From: Herbaspirillum frisingense GSF30
GTDB lineage: Bacteria > Pseudomonadota > Gammaproteobacteria > Burkholderiales > Burkholderiaceae_D
DNA length: 64,000 nt
Assembly: GCF_000300975.2 (NCBI RefSeq)
Contig: NZ_AEEC02000024.1
Coordinates: forward strand, 1 to 64,000
Direction of reading: 5' to 3'
Shown here: in pieces, positions 9,224 to 19,190 of the stretch
How positions within the stretch are numbered: the stretch's first letter is position 1
Layout: each line of letters begins with the position of its first letter
Position numbers and translations under genes: made by a program
Notes under the pieces: model-generated
What the model saw: the letters and a program-made list of their open reading frames with translations, nothing else
The model's database searches: none
What the model was told of the DNA's origin: nothing

Positions 9224-10114
9224 ATGTCCGCAACCCCTGTTTCCCTGGCCGCCTCCCGGGCCGCGCCAGTGGCCGCTTCCGGCGGGACCGGCCGGCGCGT
9301 ATTGCCCGGTTTCCGATTGTCGCTGGGCTTCACCATCTTCTATCTGGCGCTGATCGTCCTGATCCCGCTGTCGGCCTTGTTCCTGAAGACCTTCACGCTG
9401 ACCTGGGGCGGTTTCATCGATGCCGTGACCTCGCCACGGGTGATGGCGTCCTATCGCCTCAGCTTCGGGGCCTCCCTGATCGGTGCCTTCCTGAACGTGA
9501 TCTTCGGCGGCATCGTCGCCTGGGTGCTGGTGCGCTACCGCTTCCCGGGCAAGCGCATCATCGACGCCCTGGTCGACCTGCCATTTGCCCTGCCCACGGC
9601 CGTGGCCGGCATTGCCCTGACCACCCTGTATTCGCAGAATGGCTGGCTGGGCAAGCTGCTCGCTCCGCTGGGCATCAAGGTCGCCTTCACGCCGCTGGGT
9701 GTGCTGGTGGCGCTGACCTTCATCGGCCTGCCGTTCGTGGTGCGCACCGTGCAACCGGTGCTGGAAGAGGCCGAGCGCGAGCTCGAAGAGGCCGCCGCCA
9801 GCCTGGGCGCCAACCGCTGGCAGACCTTCACCCGCGTGGTCTTCCCGACCATCCTGCCGGCGCTGCTGACCGGGTTTGCGCTGGCCTTCGCGCGCGCCTC
9901 CGGCGAATACGGCTCGGTGGTCTTCATCGCCGGCAACATGCCGATGGTGTCGGAGATCACGCCGCTGTTCATCGTCACCAAGCTGGAGCAGTACGACTAC
10001 GCCGGCGCCACCGCCATCGCCATGGTGATGCTGCTGGTGTCCTTCGTCTTGCTGTTGACCATCAACCTGTTGCAAGCCTGGACCCGCAAGCGCGGCCGGG
10101 CGGAGAGGACCTGA
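9224..10114 (+). CDS. cysT: Sulfate/thiosulfate ABC transporter permease CysT
   Basis: The 296-residue inner-membrane permease is of the CysU/CysT family. A conserved cytoplasmic start precedes six hydrophobic segments: [40 protein letters not shown] and others. The EAA loop is [20 protein letters not shown]. It forms the channel with CysW and is followed by cysW after a single spacer base beyond its stop. Confidence 0.94.
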   Translation: MSATPVSLAASRAAPVAASGGTGRRVLPGFRLSLGFTIFYLALIVLIPLSALFLKTFTLTWGGFIDAVTSPRVMASYRLSFGASLIGAFLNVIFGGIVAWVLVRYRFPGKRIIDALVDLPFALPTAVAGIALTTLYSQNGWLGKLLAPLGIKVAFTPLGVLVALTFIGLPFVVRTVQPVLEEAERELEEAAASLGANRWQTFTRVVFPTILPALLTGFALAFARASGEYGSVVFIAGNMPMVSEITPLFIVTKLEQYDYAGATAIAMVMLLVSFVLLLTINLLQAWTRKRGRAERT

Positions 10115-10115
10115 G

Positions 10116-11015
10116 ATGAGTGGCGCGCCTGTTTCCCTCGCCTCCCAGAACATCGCCCGCGGCGAGCCGCCGATCACCCCTGGAGCCACGCTGGAACCGT
10201 TCTGGGTGCGTGCCCTGTTGATCGGCATCGCCCTGGTGTTCCTGACGCTCTTCCTGTTCGTGCCGCTGGTGGCGGTGTTCTATGAAGCCTTGCGCAAGGG
10301 CTGGGATGTCTATGTGGCCTCCATCACCGAGGCCGACGCCTGGTCGGCCATCAAGCTGACGGTGATCACAGCGGCCATCGCCGTACCGCTGAACCTGGTA
10401 TTCGGCGTGGCGGCAGCGTGGGCCATCGCCAAGTTCGAGTTCCGCGGCAAGAACGTGCTGCTGACCCTGATCGACCTGCCGTTCTCGGTCTCGCCGGTGA
10501 TCTCGGGCCTGATCTACGTGCTGCTGTTCGGCCTGCAAGGCTACCTCGGCCCCTGGCTGCGCGAACATGACATCAAGATCCTCTTCGCCGTGCCGGGCAT
10601 CGTGCTGGCCACCATCTTCGTGACCTTCCCGTTCGTGGCGCGCGAGCTGATCCCGCTGATGCAGTCGCAAGGCAGCGAGGAAGAGGAGGCCGCGCTGGTG
10701 CTGGGCGCCTCCGGCTGGCGCACCTTCTGGCACGTGACCCTGCCCAATATCAAGTGGGGCCTGCTGTATGGCGTGATTCTCTGCAACGCCCGTGCCATGG
10801 GCGAGTTCGGCGCGGTATCGGTGGTTTCCGGCCACATCCGGGGCGAGACCAACACCATCCCGCTGCAGGTCGAAATCCTCTACAACGAATTCAACATCAC
10901 CGGCGCCTTCGCCGTGGCCTCGCTGCTGGCTTTCCTGGCCCTGGTCACACTGGCCATCAAGAGTGTCATCGAGTGGCGGCTGCACCAGCAGCACAGCGCC
11001 AGCGAGCAAGTCTAA
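10116..11015 (+). CDS. cysW: Sulfate/thiosulfate ABC transporter permease CysW
   Basis: The 299-residue permease has about six membrane segments and the EAA-type loop [40 protein letters not shown] is characteristic of CysW. GGAGAGGA lies just upstream, inside the end of cysT, so translation is coupled. The partner is CysT, with CysA as motor and Sbp as binding protein. Confidence 0.95.
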   Translation: MSGAPVSLASQNIARGEPPITPGATLEPFWVRALLIGIALVFLTLFLFVPLVAVFYEALRKGWDVYVASITEADAWSAIKLTVITAAIAVPLNLVFGVAAAWAIAKFEFRGKNVLLTLIDLPFSVSPVISGLIYVLLFGLQGYLGPWLREHDIKILFAVPGIVLATIFVTFPFVARELIPLMQSQGSEEEEAALVLGASGWRTFWHVTLPNIKWGLLYGVILCNARAMGEFGAVSVVSGHIRGETNTIPLQVEILYNEFNITGAFAVASLLAFLALVTLAIKSVIEWRLHQQHSASEQV

Positions 11016-11024
11016 GGAGTTCTC

Positions 11025-12104
11025 ATGAGCATCGAAGTCCATCACATCCAAAAGCGTTTCGGCAGCTTCACCGCACTCAACGACGTCTCGCTCAACTTCC
11101 CGGCCGGCGAACTGACCGCACTGCTGGGGCCCTCGGGCTGTGGCAAGACCACGCTGTTGCGCATCATCGCCGGGCTGGAATCGCCTGACTCCGGCCAGGT
11201 GCTGCTGGATGGCGAAGACGCCTCGGCACGCCATGTGCGCGAGCGCCAGGTCGGATTCGTGTTCCAGCACTACGCCCTGTTCAAGCACATGACCGTGTTC
11301 GAGAACATCGCCTTCGGCCTGCGCGTGAAACCGCGCGCCCAGCGCCCCTCGGAAGCGGCCATCCGCGAGAAGGTCAAGAGCCTGCTGGAACTGGTGCAAC
11401 TGGACTGGCTGGCCGACCGCTATCCGCCGCAACTCTCGGGTGGACAGCGCCAGCGCATTGCCCTGGCGCGTGCACTGGCCGTGGAGCCGCGCGTGCTGCT
11501 GCTGGACGAACCCTTCGGTGCACTCGATGCCAAGGTGCGCAAGGAACTGCGCCGCTGGCTGCGACGCCTGCATGATGAATTGCACGTCACCAGCATCTTC
11601 GTCACCCACGACCAGGAAGAAGCATTGGAAGTGGCCGACCAGGTGGTGCTGATGAACAAGGGACAGGTGGAACAGATCGGCACGCCCGAAGCGGTCTACA
11701 ACCATCCGGCCTCGCCCTTCGTCTACGGCTTCCTGGGCAATGTGAACCTGTTCCATGGCCGCCTGCACGAGGGCGTGCTGGACGCTGCTGGTGCCCGTTT
11801 CGAGGCGCCCGGCCATGACGATACCCGCGATGCTTCCGGCGTCGGTTACGTGCGGCCGCACGATCTGGATGTGGAACGCTACGCGCCCGGTGCCCAGGGC
11901 ATCGTGGTGCAACTGCGCCGCGCCCATGCCATCGGCCCGCTGGCCCAGCTGGAACTGGAACGCGACGACAACGCCGAGCTCATCGAAGCCGTCATCCCCA
12001 ACGAACGCTTTGCGCAGCTGGGACTGAAGAATGGCGACACCCTGGTGGTGCGCCCGCGCCGCCTGCAGGTGTTCGCCCAGCAGGAAGGAGGGACGGCACG
12101 ATGA
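11025..12104 (+). CDS. cysA: Sulfate/thiosulfate import ATPase CysA
   Basis: The 359-residue ABC ATPase has Walker [10 protein letters not shown] (residues 35-43), signature [15 protein letters not shown], Walker [12 protein letters not shown] and H-loop [15 protein letters not shown]-terminal TOBE-like extension covers about residues 240-359. AAGGAG precedes the ATG. Its stop overlaps the next start (ATGA at 12101), tying the LysR regulator to the transporter operon. Confidence 0.95.
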   Translation: MSIEVHHIQKRFGSFTALNDVSLNFPAGELTALLGPSGCGKTTLLRIIAGLESPDSGQVLLDGEDASARHVRERQVGFVFQHYALFKHMTVFENIAFGLRVKPRAQRPSEAAIREKVKSLLELVQLDWLADRYPPQLSGGQRQRIALARALAVEPRVLLLDEPFGALDAKVRKELRRWLRRLHDELHVTSIFVTHDQEEALEVADQVVLMNKGQVEQIGTPEAVYNHPASPFVYGFLGNVNLFHGRLHEGVLDAAGARFEAPGHDDTRDASGVGYVRPHDLDVERYAPGAQGIVVQLRRAHAIGPLAQLELERDDNAELIEAVIPNERFAQLGLKNGDTLVVRPRRLQVFAQQEGGTAR

Positions 12105-13036
12105 ACTTCCAGCAACTGCGCTCCATCCGCGAAGCCGCCCGTTGCGGCTTCAACCTGACCGAAGTGGCCAATGTGCTGTTCACCTCGCAACCCGGCGTGA
12201 GTCGCCAGATTCGCGAGCTGGAAGAAGAACTGGGCGTGGAAATCTTCGAACGCAACGGCAAGCGTCTCACCGGCCTGACCGAGCCCGGCAAGGGCATCCT
12301 GGGCATCGTCGAACGGCTGCTGCTGGAAGCCGAGAACCTGCGCCGCGCCAGCAAGGAATACGCCGGCGAGCAGAGCGGCACGCTCTCCATCGCCACCACC
12401 CACACCCAGGCCCGCTACGTGCTGCCGCGCATCGTGCAGGCCTTCCGCGACGCCTTTCCGCAGGTGCGCATCGCGCTCCAGCAGAGCGCACCGGAACACA
12501 TCGCCGAATGGGTCATCTCCGGCAAGGCCGACATCGGCATCGCCACCGAAGGCCTGTCGCAGTTCAAGGAACTGGTGTCCTTCCCCTGCTATACCTGGAG
12601 CCACGTGATCGTGGTGCCGAAGGGCCACCCGCTGCTGGGTCTGGAACAGGTGACCCTGGAAGACCTGGGGACCTGGCCCCTGATCACTTATGACGTTGGC
12701 TTTACCGGTCGTGGCCATATCGACGACGCCTTCCGCCAGGCAGGCATCGAGCCCGACATCGTGCTCACCGCCATGGATTCGGACGTGATCCAGCAATACG
12801 TGTCGCTGGGCATGGGCGTGGGCCTGGTGGCCTCGATGGCGGTCGACCAGGGCAAGCACCAGGACATGGTCGCCATCAATGCGGCGCACCTGTTCAAGGC
12901 CAACATCGCCCGACTGGCGGTGCGCCGAGGCGCCTACCTGCGTGGCTATGCGCTGGACTTCATCCAGCAGTTCGCCCCCGAGCTCAAGCGCGCCGACATC
13001 GTCGCAGCACTCAATGAGGCCAATGCCCAGGGTTGA
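12101..13036 (+). CDS. cysB: CysB-family LysR transcriptional regulator
   Basis: The 311-residue LysR protein is of the CysB/Cbl/SsuR clade. The N-terminal helix-turn-helix is [20 protein letters not shown], a CysB-type signature. The effector domain contains [17 protein letters not shown], which in CysB binds sulfate or acetylserine-type ligands. It is translationally coupled to cysA and lies with all sulfur genes of this window. It may be the sulfonate-specific member (Cbl/SsuR) rather than general CysB; the two cannot be told apart without comparison to the rest of the genome. Confidence 0.9.
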   Translation: MNFQQLRSIREAARCGFNLTEVANVLFTSQPGVSRQIRELEEELGVEIFERNGKRLTGLTEPGKGILGIVERLLLEAENLRRASKEYAGEQSGTLSIATTHTQARYVLPRIVQAFRDAFPQVRIALQQSAPEHIAEWVISGKADIGIATEGLSQFKELVSFPCYTWSHVIVVPKGHPLLGLEQVTLEDLGTWPLITYDVGFTGRGHIDDAFRQAGIEPDIVLTAMDSDVIQQYVSLGMGVGLVASMAVDQGKHQDMVAINAAHLFKANIARLAVRRGAYLRGYALDFIQQFAPELKRADIVAALNEANAQG

Positions 13037-13048
13037 ACGCAGACACGC

Positions 13049-13525
13049 CTACAGGTTCTTGCGATAGACGATGAAGCCGGAGTCGATGGCCAGCGTGTCA
13101 TAGAGCCGTCGCGCCGTCGCATTGCCGTGGTGGGTATGCCAGTAGACGCGTTCGGCGCCATCGGCAGCCGCACGGCGGTAGAGCTCTTCGATCAGTGCGC
13201 GCCCCACGCCGCGTCCGCGGGCGGCTTCGGTGGTGAACAGATCCTGCAGATAGCAGGTCGGTCCGATCAGGATGGTATTGCGGTGGTAGAGGTAGTGCGC
13301 CAGGCCCAGCAGCCGGCCGTCGGCTTCGGCCACCAGCGCATGGACCGGCTCGCCAGCATCGTGGATGCGCGCCCAGGTGGCCTGGGTGATCGTCAGGGGC
13401 AGGGCAGTAGCGCCGCTGCGACCGTAGAAGGCATTGTAGTCATCCCACAGGATCTTCCATTGCGGGTAGTCGTCGTGGCGTGCGCCGCGAATCTGCAGCG
13501 CGCTCTCAGGGGCTTGCTCGGGCAT
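13049..13525 (-). CDS. GNAT-family N-acetyltransferase
   Basis: The 158-residue single-domain GNAT protein has the acetyl-CoA pyrophosphate loop ARGRGVGRALIEELYRRA. LQIRGARHDDYPQWKILWDD begins the fold. An aromatic-rich WHTHHGNATARRLYD segment near the C-terminus is common in diamine/small-amine acetyltransferases. The start at 13525 has GGAG upstream on the minus strand; an extension to 13636 would read through the terminator hairpin. It is convergent with the LysR gene. The substrate is unknown. Confidence 0.85.
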   Translation of the reverse strand: MPEQAPESALQIRGARHDDYPQWKILWDDYNAFYGRSGATALPLTITQATWARIHDAGEPVHALVAEADGRLLGLAHYLYHRNTILIGPTCYLQDLFTTEAARGRGVGRALIEELYRRAAADGAERVYWHTHHGNATARRLYDTLAIDSGFIVYRKNL

Positions 13526-13586
13526 CGGGTCTCCAGGGCGCCGGTCGGGCGCGTGAAGCCGCAGTATAGCCTTGCGCGGACAAATC

Positions 13587-13632
13587 AAAAGGCCGGAGGA
13601 CGTAGCTACAGCCCTACGTCCTCCGGCCTTTT
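13587..13632. terminator. Bidirectional rho-independent terminator
   Basis: AAAAGGCCGGAGGACGTAG (13587-13605) is complementary to CTACGTCCTCCGGCCTTTT (13614-13632), giving a very stable hairpin with A/T tracts on both sides. It lies between the divergently placed GNAT start and the 3' end of the small gene at 13673-13867, so its main use is to terminate the latter on the minus strand. Confidence 0.8.
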
Positions 13633-13672
13633 GCATGGGCGGTTCGCCCGGGGTGATGCGTGGATTTCGATG

Positions 13673-13867
13673 TCAGACCGTGCGGGTCGGCGTCGTGGTG
13701 AAGGTGTCGGTGCTGCTGGGCTGGGTGCTGGCAGCCTGCGCCACCTGGGCGGACTGACCGGCCGCATTGAGGATGTCGTTGAAATTGACGGCCGGCTTCT
13801 TCGGCGTTTGCTGCGTGTTGGCCGGCGTATTGCTGTGGTAGATGGAAGAAATGGAATTGATCGACAT
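13673..13867 (-). CDS. Small Ser/Thr-rich hypothetical protein (64 aa)
   Basis: The 64-residue product (starts MSINSISSIYHSNTPANTQQ) has no recognisable domain, signal peptide or membrane segment, and is rich in Ser, Thr, Gln and Ala. The strongest evidence that it is real is an AGGAG seven bases upstream of ATG 13867 on the minus strand and a strong terminator hairpin just after its stop. Composition recalls small type III secretion- or flagella-associated proteins, but this is not enough to assign a role. Confidence 0.6.
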   Translation of the reverse strand: MSINSISSIYHSNTPANTQQTPKKPAVNFNDILNAAGQSAQVAQAASTQPSSTDTFTTTPTRTV

Positions 13868-14015
13868 GCGTGCACTCCTGATTAAGGCTGTCCCCCCGGG
13901 CGAGCGCCCAGACCGATGTTGCCGGGGCAGTATAGGTGCGTGATGGCGTGCTGCTACGCCGGTTTACCCAAACTTGCGCATCTTTACCTGTGCCGGCTGG
14001 CGGCGTCGGATCGCG

Positions 14016-14912
14016 TCATTTGCGCAGGCGTGCCGCGCACTGGTCGCGCAGGGTGGTGTCTTCCGCCGTGTCGTCGTCGCCATCGCTGGTGGCGGCGGCC
14101 GGTGCACCCGGTGCGCCCGGTACGCCCGGTACGCCCGGTACGCCCGGATGCGCGCACCGGCGGTAGGCCGCCACATAACGCTCGAACTCGGCCCGCGCCT
14201 GCGCCCGCGGCAGGCTGGCCAGGCGGACGATGAAGCCACGGCTGCCGATCTCGAAGTGCTGGTAGTCGATGGGTTGCTTCCACTGGCCACCCCAGACCAG
14301 GAAGCCGTGATCGTAGAACACGCTCACCACCTCCTCGGCCATGCCGGCTTGCGCGGGCGTACGCTGCAGGTAGCTGCTGCCCTTGGGCGGGAGCACTTCC
14401 TGCGCGCTGCTGCCGGCTTGGCTGACATAGGGGTTCTGCAGGGGATTGATATCGATGGCGGCGCCGTAGGCATGCTTGGACCAGCCACCGCCGCCGGTCA
14501 TGGGCCGACCGTTGAAGGCGGAACTGTTATTGGCGGCCATGGAGCGCTGGTCATCGCCATCGAAGTCTTCCAGTGCGCGCGCACCGGCCAGCGGGAAGGA
14601 GCGCAACAGCAGTTCGCCGAACAGGGACTCCACCTGCGGCGCCACCGCATCCAGCACCACCACCGCGCCCTGACGGGTGGCACCGTCGAAATCGGTGTAG
14701 TCGAAGCTGACCCGGGACAGGCGCGCACAGGGGACCGGATTGGCCGCCGTGATCACCTTGCGCGCTTTCATGTCGGCACACTGCGCCGGCGAGACAGGTG
14801 CGATGTCGGCATGGGCCGCAGACATCATGGACAAGCCTGCGAGCAGGGCGGCGATCAGGGTAACCCCGCGGCCAGGGGAGGGCGGCAGGAGGAGGGCGGG
14901 CAAGGTCGTCAT
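14016..14912 (-). CDS. Secreted M15-type (D-Ala-D-Ala carboxypeptidase-like) peptidase with collagen-like tail
   Basis: The 298-residue protein has an N-terminal signal peptide (VTLIAALLAGLSMMSAAHA). Its zinc peptidase domain is of the M15/VanY-like type: GWSKHAYGAAIDINP supplies His and Asp ligands and IDYQHFEIG supplies the second His. It probably cleaves peptidoglycan stem peptides in the periplasm. Near the C-terminus there is a collagen-like run GVPGVPGVPGAPGAP encoded by a 9-bp tandem repeat, then a charged tail with a Cys. The tail is unusual for the family and may vary in length between strains. Confidence 0.8.
   Translation of the reverse strand: MTTLPALLLPPSPGRGVTLIAALLAGLSMMSAAHADIAPVSPAQCADMKARKVITAANPVPCARLSRVSFDYTDFDGATRQGAVVVLDAVAPQVESLFGELLLRSFPLAGARALEDFDGDDQRSMAANNSSAFNGRPMTGGGGWSKHAYGAAIDINPLQNPYVSQAGSSAQEVLPPKGSSYLQRTPAQAGMAEEVVSVFYDHGFLVWGGQWKQPIDYQHFEIGSRGFIVRLASLPRAQARAEFERYVAAYRRCAHPGVPGVPGVPGAPGAPAAATSDGDDDTAEDTTLRDQCAARLRK
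14101..14145. repeat. 9-bp tandem repeat encoding Gly-x-Pro units
   Basis: There are five consecutive 9-bp units (GGTGCACCC, GGTGCGCCC, then GGTACGCCC three times) inside the M15 peptidase gene. On the coding strand they give the Gly-Val/Ala-Pro repeats. Slippage would change repeat number in frame. Confidence 0.85.
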
Positions 14913-15119
14913 AGGCGCCGATGATACGGGTTTTCAGGCAAAAAAGTGTTGCCTTTTGATTCACATTGCCTGCGATGACTGACATCAAGATGCGCCATTT
15001 TCTGACAGCCTGCGGCAGCCGGAGCGGGAATAATCCATATCCAGAAACAGTCGAACTTCGGCAAGGAAGCATCTGGCCGAATGTCGGCACAACCCATCAA
15101 CAACCTTTGGAGGCAAAAC

Positions 15120-15401
15120 ATGCAGATTCGCCACACCCTCTTGGCTGCCGCCGTCTTTACTGCCGTGCTCGCCGGCTGCAACAAGCGCGACGAAGCGCCC
15201 GCCACCCCGGCCGCCACCCCGCCGGCCGCATCGGAACCGGCTCCGGCCACCACCACCCCGACCACACCGGCACCGGCTGACTCCGGCTCGACCGCCACTC
15301 CGGCGACCCCGACTCCGACTACGCCGTCGGATTCCTCGGCCACCAGCCCGAGCACGCCGCCTGCGACCACGGGCGACACCGCCGGTGGCGAGAAGAAGTA
15401 A
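15120..15401 (+). CDS. Small Thr/Pro/Ala-rich lipoprotein
   Basis: The 93-residue protein begins MQIRHTLLAAAVFTAVLAGC, a signal peptide ending in lipobox LAGC, so Cys would be lipidated. The rest is a low-complexity Thr/Pro/Ala/Ser linker ending GGEKK, with no folded domain visible. TTGGAGG upstream supports ATG 15120. It has its own terminator at 15495-15530. Function is unknown; a flexible surface or periplasmic spacer is possible. Confidence 0.8.
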   Translation: MQIRHTLLAAAVFTAVLAGCNKRDEAPATPAATPPAASEPAPATTTPTTPAPADSGSTATPATPTPTTPSDSSATSPSTPPATTGDTAGGEKK

Positions 15402-15494
15402 GCACAGCATTCAAGCGCCAGCCTTCGCATAACAAGAGCCAGACAAGAACGGCAACAGCCGCACCATCATCCCGCAGTGGGAACAGCACTGCAT

Positions 15495-15530
15495 GCGCCG
15501 CGTCAGGCAACTGACGCGGCGCTTTCTTTT
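15495..15530 (+). terminator. Rho-independent terminator
   Basis: GCGCCGCGTCAG (15495-15506) and CTGACGCGGCGC (15511-15522) form a perfect 12-bp stem with a GCAA loop, followed by TTTCTTTT. It terminates the lipoprotein transcript about 95 nt after the stop. Confidence 0.92.
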
Positions 15531-15540
15531 GAGGTACTGC

Positions 15541-15606
15541 AGTGAGAGGGTAGTGAGAGGGTAGTGAGAGGGTAGTGAGAGGGTAGTGAGAGGGTAGTGA
15601 AAGGGA
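15541..15606. repeat. 11-bp tandem repeat, six copies
   Basis: The unit AGTGAGAGGGT is repeated five times exactly (15541-15595) and a sixth time imperfectly (AGTGAAAGGGA, 15596-15606). It is non-coding and lies between a terminator and the candidate sRNA. With 11-bp phasing, each unit falls on one helical face. It is a likely copy-number-variable locus. Confidence 0.95.
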
Positions 15607-15700
15607 CAGGGCGCGACGGGCTGGGCGAGATGGACCCATGGGGCAGGCCGTTCTGCCTCCTTGGGAAGGCGTGAAAATCTTTCCGAACTTTTTTTTGCGG

Positions 15701-15790
15701 CCCGCAGTCGTACGGGTGGTTGAACTGTTCCTTCAACCTCCCTCTTGATAGGGAACTTGCCCGCAGTTTATTGGCTGCGGGCTTTTTTTT
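15701..15790 (+). ncRNA. Candidate structured small RNA ending in a terminator
   Basis: Several adjacent hairpins occur in about 90 nt: CCCG...CGGG (15701-15704 with 15713-15716), GGTTGAA/TTCAACC (15718-15724 with 15732-15738), TCCCT/AGGGA (15739-15743 with 15750-15754), and a terminator GCCCGCAG/CTGCGGGC (15759-15766 with 15775-15782) followed by eight T. The terminator's 3' arm could instead pair with CCCGCAG at 15701-15707, offering a switch. No gene ends just upstream, and the downstream gene is convergent. No known RNA family was recognised and no clear promoter was seen. Confidence 0.5.
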
Positions 15791-15796
15791 CGCCGC

Positions 15797-16582
15797 TCAC
15801 TTTGCGCTGTGCGGCTTGACCACCGCGATCATGGCGCCGAAAGCCGGCCCCATATTGGCTTCCAGCGTGGGATACATGCGCGATATGCTGCCGTCCAGAT
15901 AAAGGGCGTCGCTACACTTCAGTTCGTCGCGCAAAAAACTGGCGAAGTCATGGAAGCTGATCGGATTGCGCGCAATGGCCAGCGTGACTACCCCGGCTGC
16001 ATCCAGGCAGGCCGCATTGCGCACCACCGTATTGGCCGAATCGGGATCGAAGCGCGGGTTGATCTTGCCATCCACGATCAGCAGCGGCCCCGACTGCGTG
16101 GCATAGCGCGCCACCGAATTCCACAGCCCCAGCTCGGCCTCGTAGTCGGAGGTCTCCACGATATAGGCCTGGTGCTCGCTCAGGACAAACACCCCATTGG
16201 GCTGCAGGTAGAAGTTGCCATAGGCGTTCTTGCGGGTATTGAGCCGGCGCAGCTGCGTGCCGGCCTCGACGTACAGACCCAGCGGCTGCAGCTGCTTGTC
16301 GTAGATGCCAGCATTGGTGGCGCACACCATGTCCAGCCCCTGGCTGCGCAGATGGGCGTCCAGCCGCAGGAAATTGCCCAGCGGTGCGCCATTGGCATCC
16401 TTCCAGTACATGCGGATGGTGTCGCTGCGCGGATCGGCGCGACAGGTGCTGATGAAGACCTGGTGATACTGGTACTGCCTGATCTCGGCAGCGCCGGCCA
16501 GCGCCGGACAAAGCAGGGGAGCCGCCAGGATGACCAGCGCCAGGCGGCGCAACAGGGGGGAGCGGAGGAGGAAATGAAGCAT
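15797..16582 (-). CDS. DUF2233 / phosphodiester glycosidase-family secreted protein
   Basis: The 261-residue protein has a signal peptide (LALVILAAPLLCPALAGAAE) and a phosphodiester-glycosidase (NAGPA/DUF2233) fold. Signature segments are MVCATNAGIYDKQLQPLGLY, GNFYLQPNGVF, QSGPLLIVDGKINPRF and DALYLDGSISRMY. Relatives remove sugars from phosphodiester-linked glycoconjugates. Substrate here is unknown. The start at 16582 is chosen because the signal peptide follows; an upstream extension to 16726 lacks coding character. Confidence 0.82.
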   Translation of the reverse strand: MLHFLLRSPLLRRLALVILAAPLLCPALAGAAEIRQYQYHQVFISTCRADPRSDTIRMYWKDANGAPLGNFLRLDAHLRSQGLDMVCATNAGIYDKQLQPLGLYVEAGTQLRRLNTRKNAYGNFYLQPNGVFVLSEHQAYIVETSDYEAELGLWNSVARYATQSGPLLIVDGKINPRFDPDSANTVVRNAACLDAAGVVTLAIARNPISFHDFASFLRDELKCSDALYLDGSISRMYPTLEANMGPAFGAMIAVVKPHSAK

Positions 16583-16833
16583 CGAAACCGGGTCTTGTTC
16601 TGCGGGAATACGCGGGGCGAGGCCGTATTGTAATTGTGGGCAGCCCGGCCTGCCACCGGTTTCCCGGAATCGGCTGCAAATCGGCCACCAGCATGGCTTT
16701 GCGTGCATCGCACCGAAATAGATCATGCTGCAGTGCGAGCCTGCACCAAATTTAGGAAAATGAAGAAAAGCAGCATGAAATGTGCGAGAAATCGAATTTA
16801 GCAGGGTAAAAATGACGGACTATGGCCAATTCT

Positions 16834-16871
16834 CAAAAAAAAGTTGCCCTTCATGACGAGGGTGTTACACT
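16834..16871 (+). promoter_or_regulatory. Candidate sigma-70 promoter for livK
   Basis: In the 413-bp gene-free stretch 16583-16995, an A-tract (about 16835-16842) precedes TTGCCC (16844-16849), a 16-nt spacer and TACACT (16866-16871) with an upstream TGT extension. The start site would lie about 120 nt before livK, leaving a sizeable leader. Nothing else was recognised in the gap. Confidence 0.6.
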
Positions 16872-16995
16872 CTGCCCCCATGCTTCGGCCGGCCCCCGGA
16901 ATTATCAGGGCCAGAGAACCGGAGCCCTACGCGCGCCGGCCTGCTGGCCAGGTAACGGCGCCTCTTGAATCCGTTCCATCCTGGAGGAAACGTCA

Positions 16996-18117
16996 ATGAA
17001 ATCTGCAAGCCGTCTGACCAAGATCGCCCTGGCCGCCGCCACCTTTGCCGCCTTTGCCGGCGTGGCGCATGCCGAGACCGTCAAGATCGCGATCGCCGGT
17101 CCCCTGACCGGTGCCGTGGCCCAGTACGGCGACATGGTCAAGGCCGGTGCCCTGACCGCGATCGAACAGATCAACGCCGCCGGTGGCGCCAATGGCAACA
17201 AGTTCGAAGCCGTGATGATGGACGACGCCTGCGAACCCAAGCAAGCCGTGGCCGTGGCCAACAAGATCGTCAGCCAGGGCATCAAGTACGTGATCGGTCA
17301 CGTCTGCTCCGGCTCCACCATCCCGGCCTCCGACATCTATGAAAACGAAGGCGTGGTGATGATCACCCCCTCGGCCACCGCTCCCCAGCTGACCGAAGCC
17401 AAGCCGCACAAGTTCATCTTCCGCACCATCGGTCGCGATGACCAGCAGGGTCCTGCCGCTGCCCGCTACGTGATCGAGAAGCTCAAGCCCAAGAAGGTCG
17501 CCGTGCTGCACGACAAGCAGTCCTACGGCCAGGGTGTGGCTTCCTCGGTCAAGGGCGCACTGGACGCCGCCAAGGTGCCGGTCGTGCTGTTCGAAGGCAT
17601 CAATGCCGGTGACAGCGACTACTCCGCCATCGTCACCAAGCTCAAGTCGCAGGGCGTGGACTTCGTCTACTTCGGCGGCTACCACCCGGAAATGGGCCTG
17701 ATCATGCGCCAGGCGCGTGAGCAGGGCGTCAAGGCCGTGTTCATGGGCCCTGAAGGCGTGGGCAACAAGGACATCACCGCGATTGCCGGCCCGGCTTCCG
17801 AAGGCATGCTGGTGACCCTGCCGGCCGACTTCGCCGCCGACCCGGCCAATGCCGCCCTGGTCAAGGCCTTTGCCGCCGCCAAGCGCGACGCCAACGGTCC
17901 GTTCCAGATGCCGGCCTATTCCGGCGTGAAGATCATTGCCGACGCCATTGCCGGCGCCAAGTCCACCGATCCGGAAAAGGTCGCGGCCTACATCCACGCC
18001 AACAGCTTCAAGACCCCCATCGGCAACGTCGAATACGACAAGAAGGGCGACCTGAAGTCCTTCAAGTTCGTCGTCTTCACCTGGCACAAGGACGCCACCA
18101 AGACCGAAGCCAAGTGA
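16996..18117 (+). CDS. livK: Branched-chain amino-acid ABC transporter binding protein
   Basis: The 373-residue periplasmic Leu/Ile/Val-type binding protein has a signal peptide ending AGVAHA before ETVKIAIAGPLTGAVAQYGD. Conserved segments include DDACEPKQAVAVANKIV, GHVCSGSTIPASDIYENEGV and GGYHPEMGLIMRQAREQG, all typical of LivK/LivJ. CTGGAGGAAACGTCA precedes ATG. It leads the livKHMGF operon and is separated from livH by a stem-loop, a common way to keep binding protein in excess. Confidence 0.94.
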   Translation: MKSASRLTKIALAAATFAAFAGVAHAETVKIAIAGPLTGAVAQYGDMVKAGALTAIEQINAAGGANGNKFEAVMMDDACEPKQAVAVANKIVSQGIKYVIGHVCSGSTIPASDIYENEGVVMITPSATAPQLTEAKPHKFIFRTIGRDDQQGPAAARYVIEKLKPKKVAVLHDKQSYGQGVASSVKGALDAAKVPVVLFEGINAGDSDYSAIVTKLKSQGVDFVYFGGYHPEMGLIMRQAREQGVKAVFMGPEGVGNKDITAIAGPASEGMLVTLPADFAADPANAALVKAFAAAKRDANGPFQMPAYSGVKIIADAIAGAKSTDPEKVAAYIHANSFKTPIGNVEYDKKGDLKSFKFVVFTWHKDATKTEAK

Positions 18118-18164
18118 TTCCCCGCGAATCGTTGGCATGACCGTCTGACCTGACGTCAAACAGC

Positions 18165-18202
18165 GAAATGCCCCACCGCGAAATTCTCGGATGGGGCATT
18201 TC
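18165..18202 (+). other. Intercistronic stem-loop livK-livH
   Basis: GAAATGCCCCA (18165-18175) and TGGGGCATTTC (18192-18202) form a perfect 11-bp stem around a 16-nt loop. No T-run follows. It probably stabilises the livK 3' end or partly attenuates transcription into livH. Confidence 0.7.
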
Positions 18203-18220
18203 CACTTCTGGACCCTCCAC

Positions 18221-19147
<927 letters not shown>

Positions 19148-19190
19148 GCGCAGCGCGCCTGACGGACAACGAATTATTCAAGGAGGCGTG

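Noticed and set aside
13526-13636. N-terminal extension of the GNAT protein
   Set aside because: It would translate the terminator hairpin; a proper start with GGAG exists at 13525.
15541-15606. CRISPR array
   Set aside because: Repeats are 11 bp, contiguous and without spacers; no cas genes in the window.
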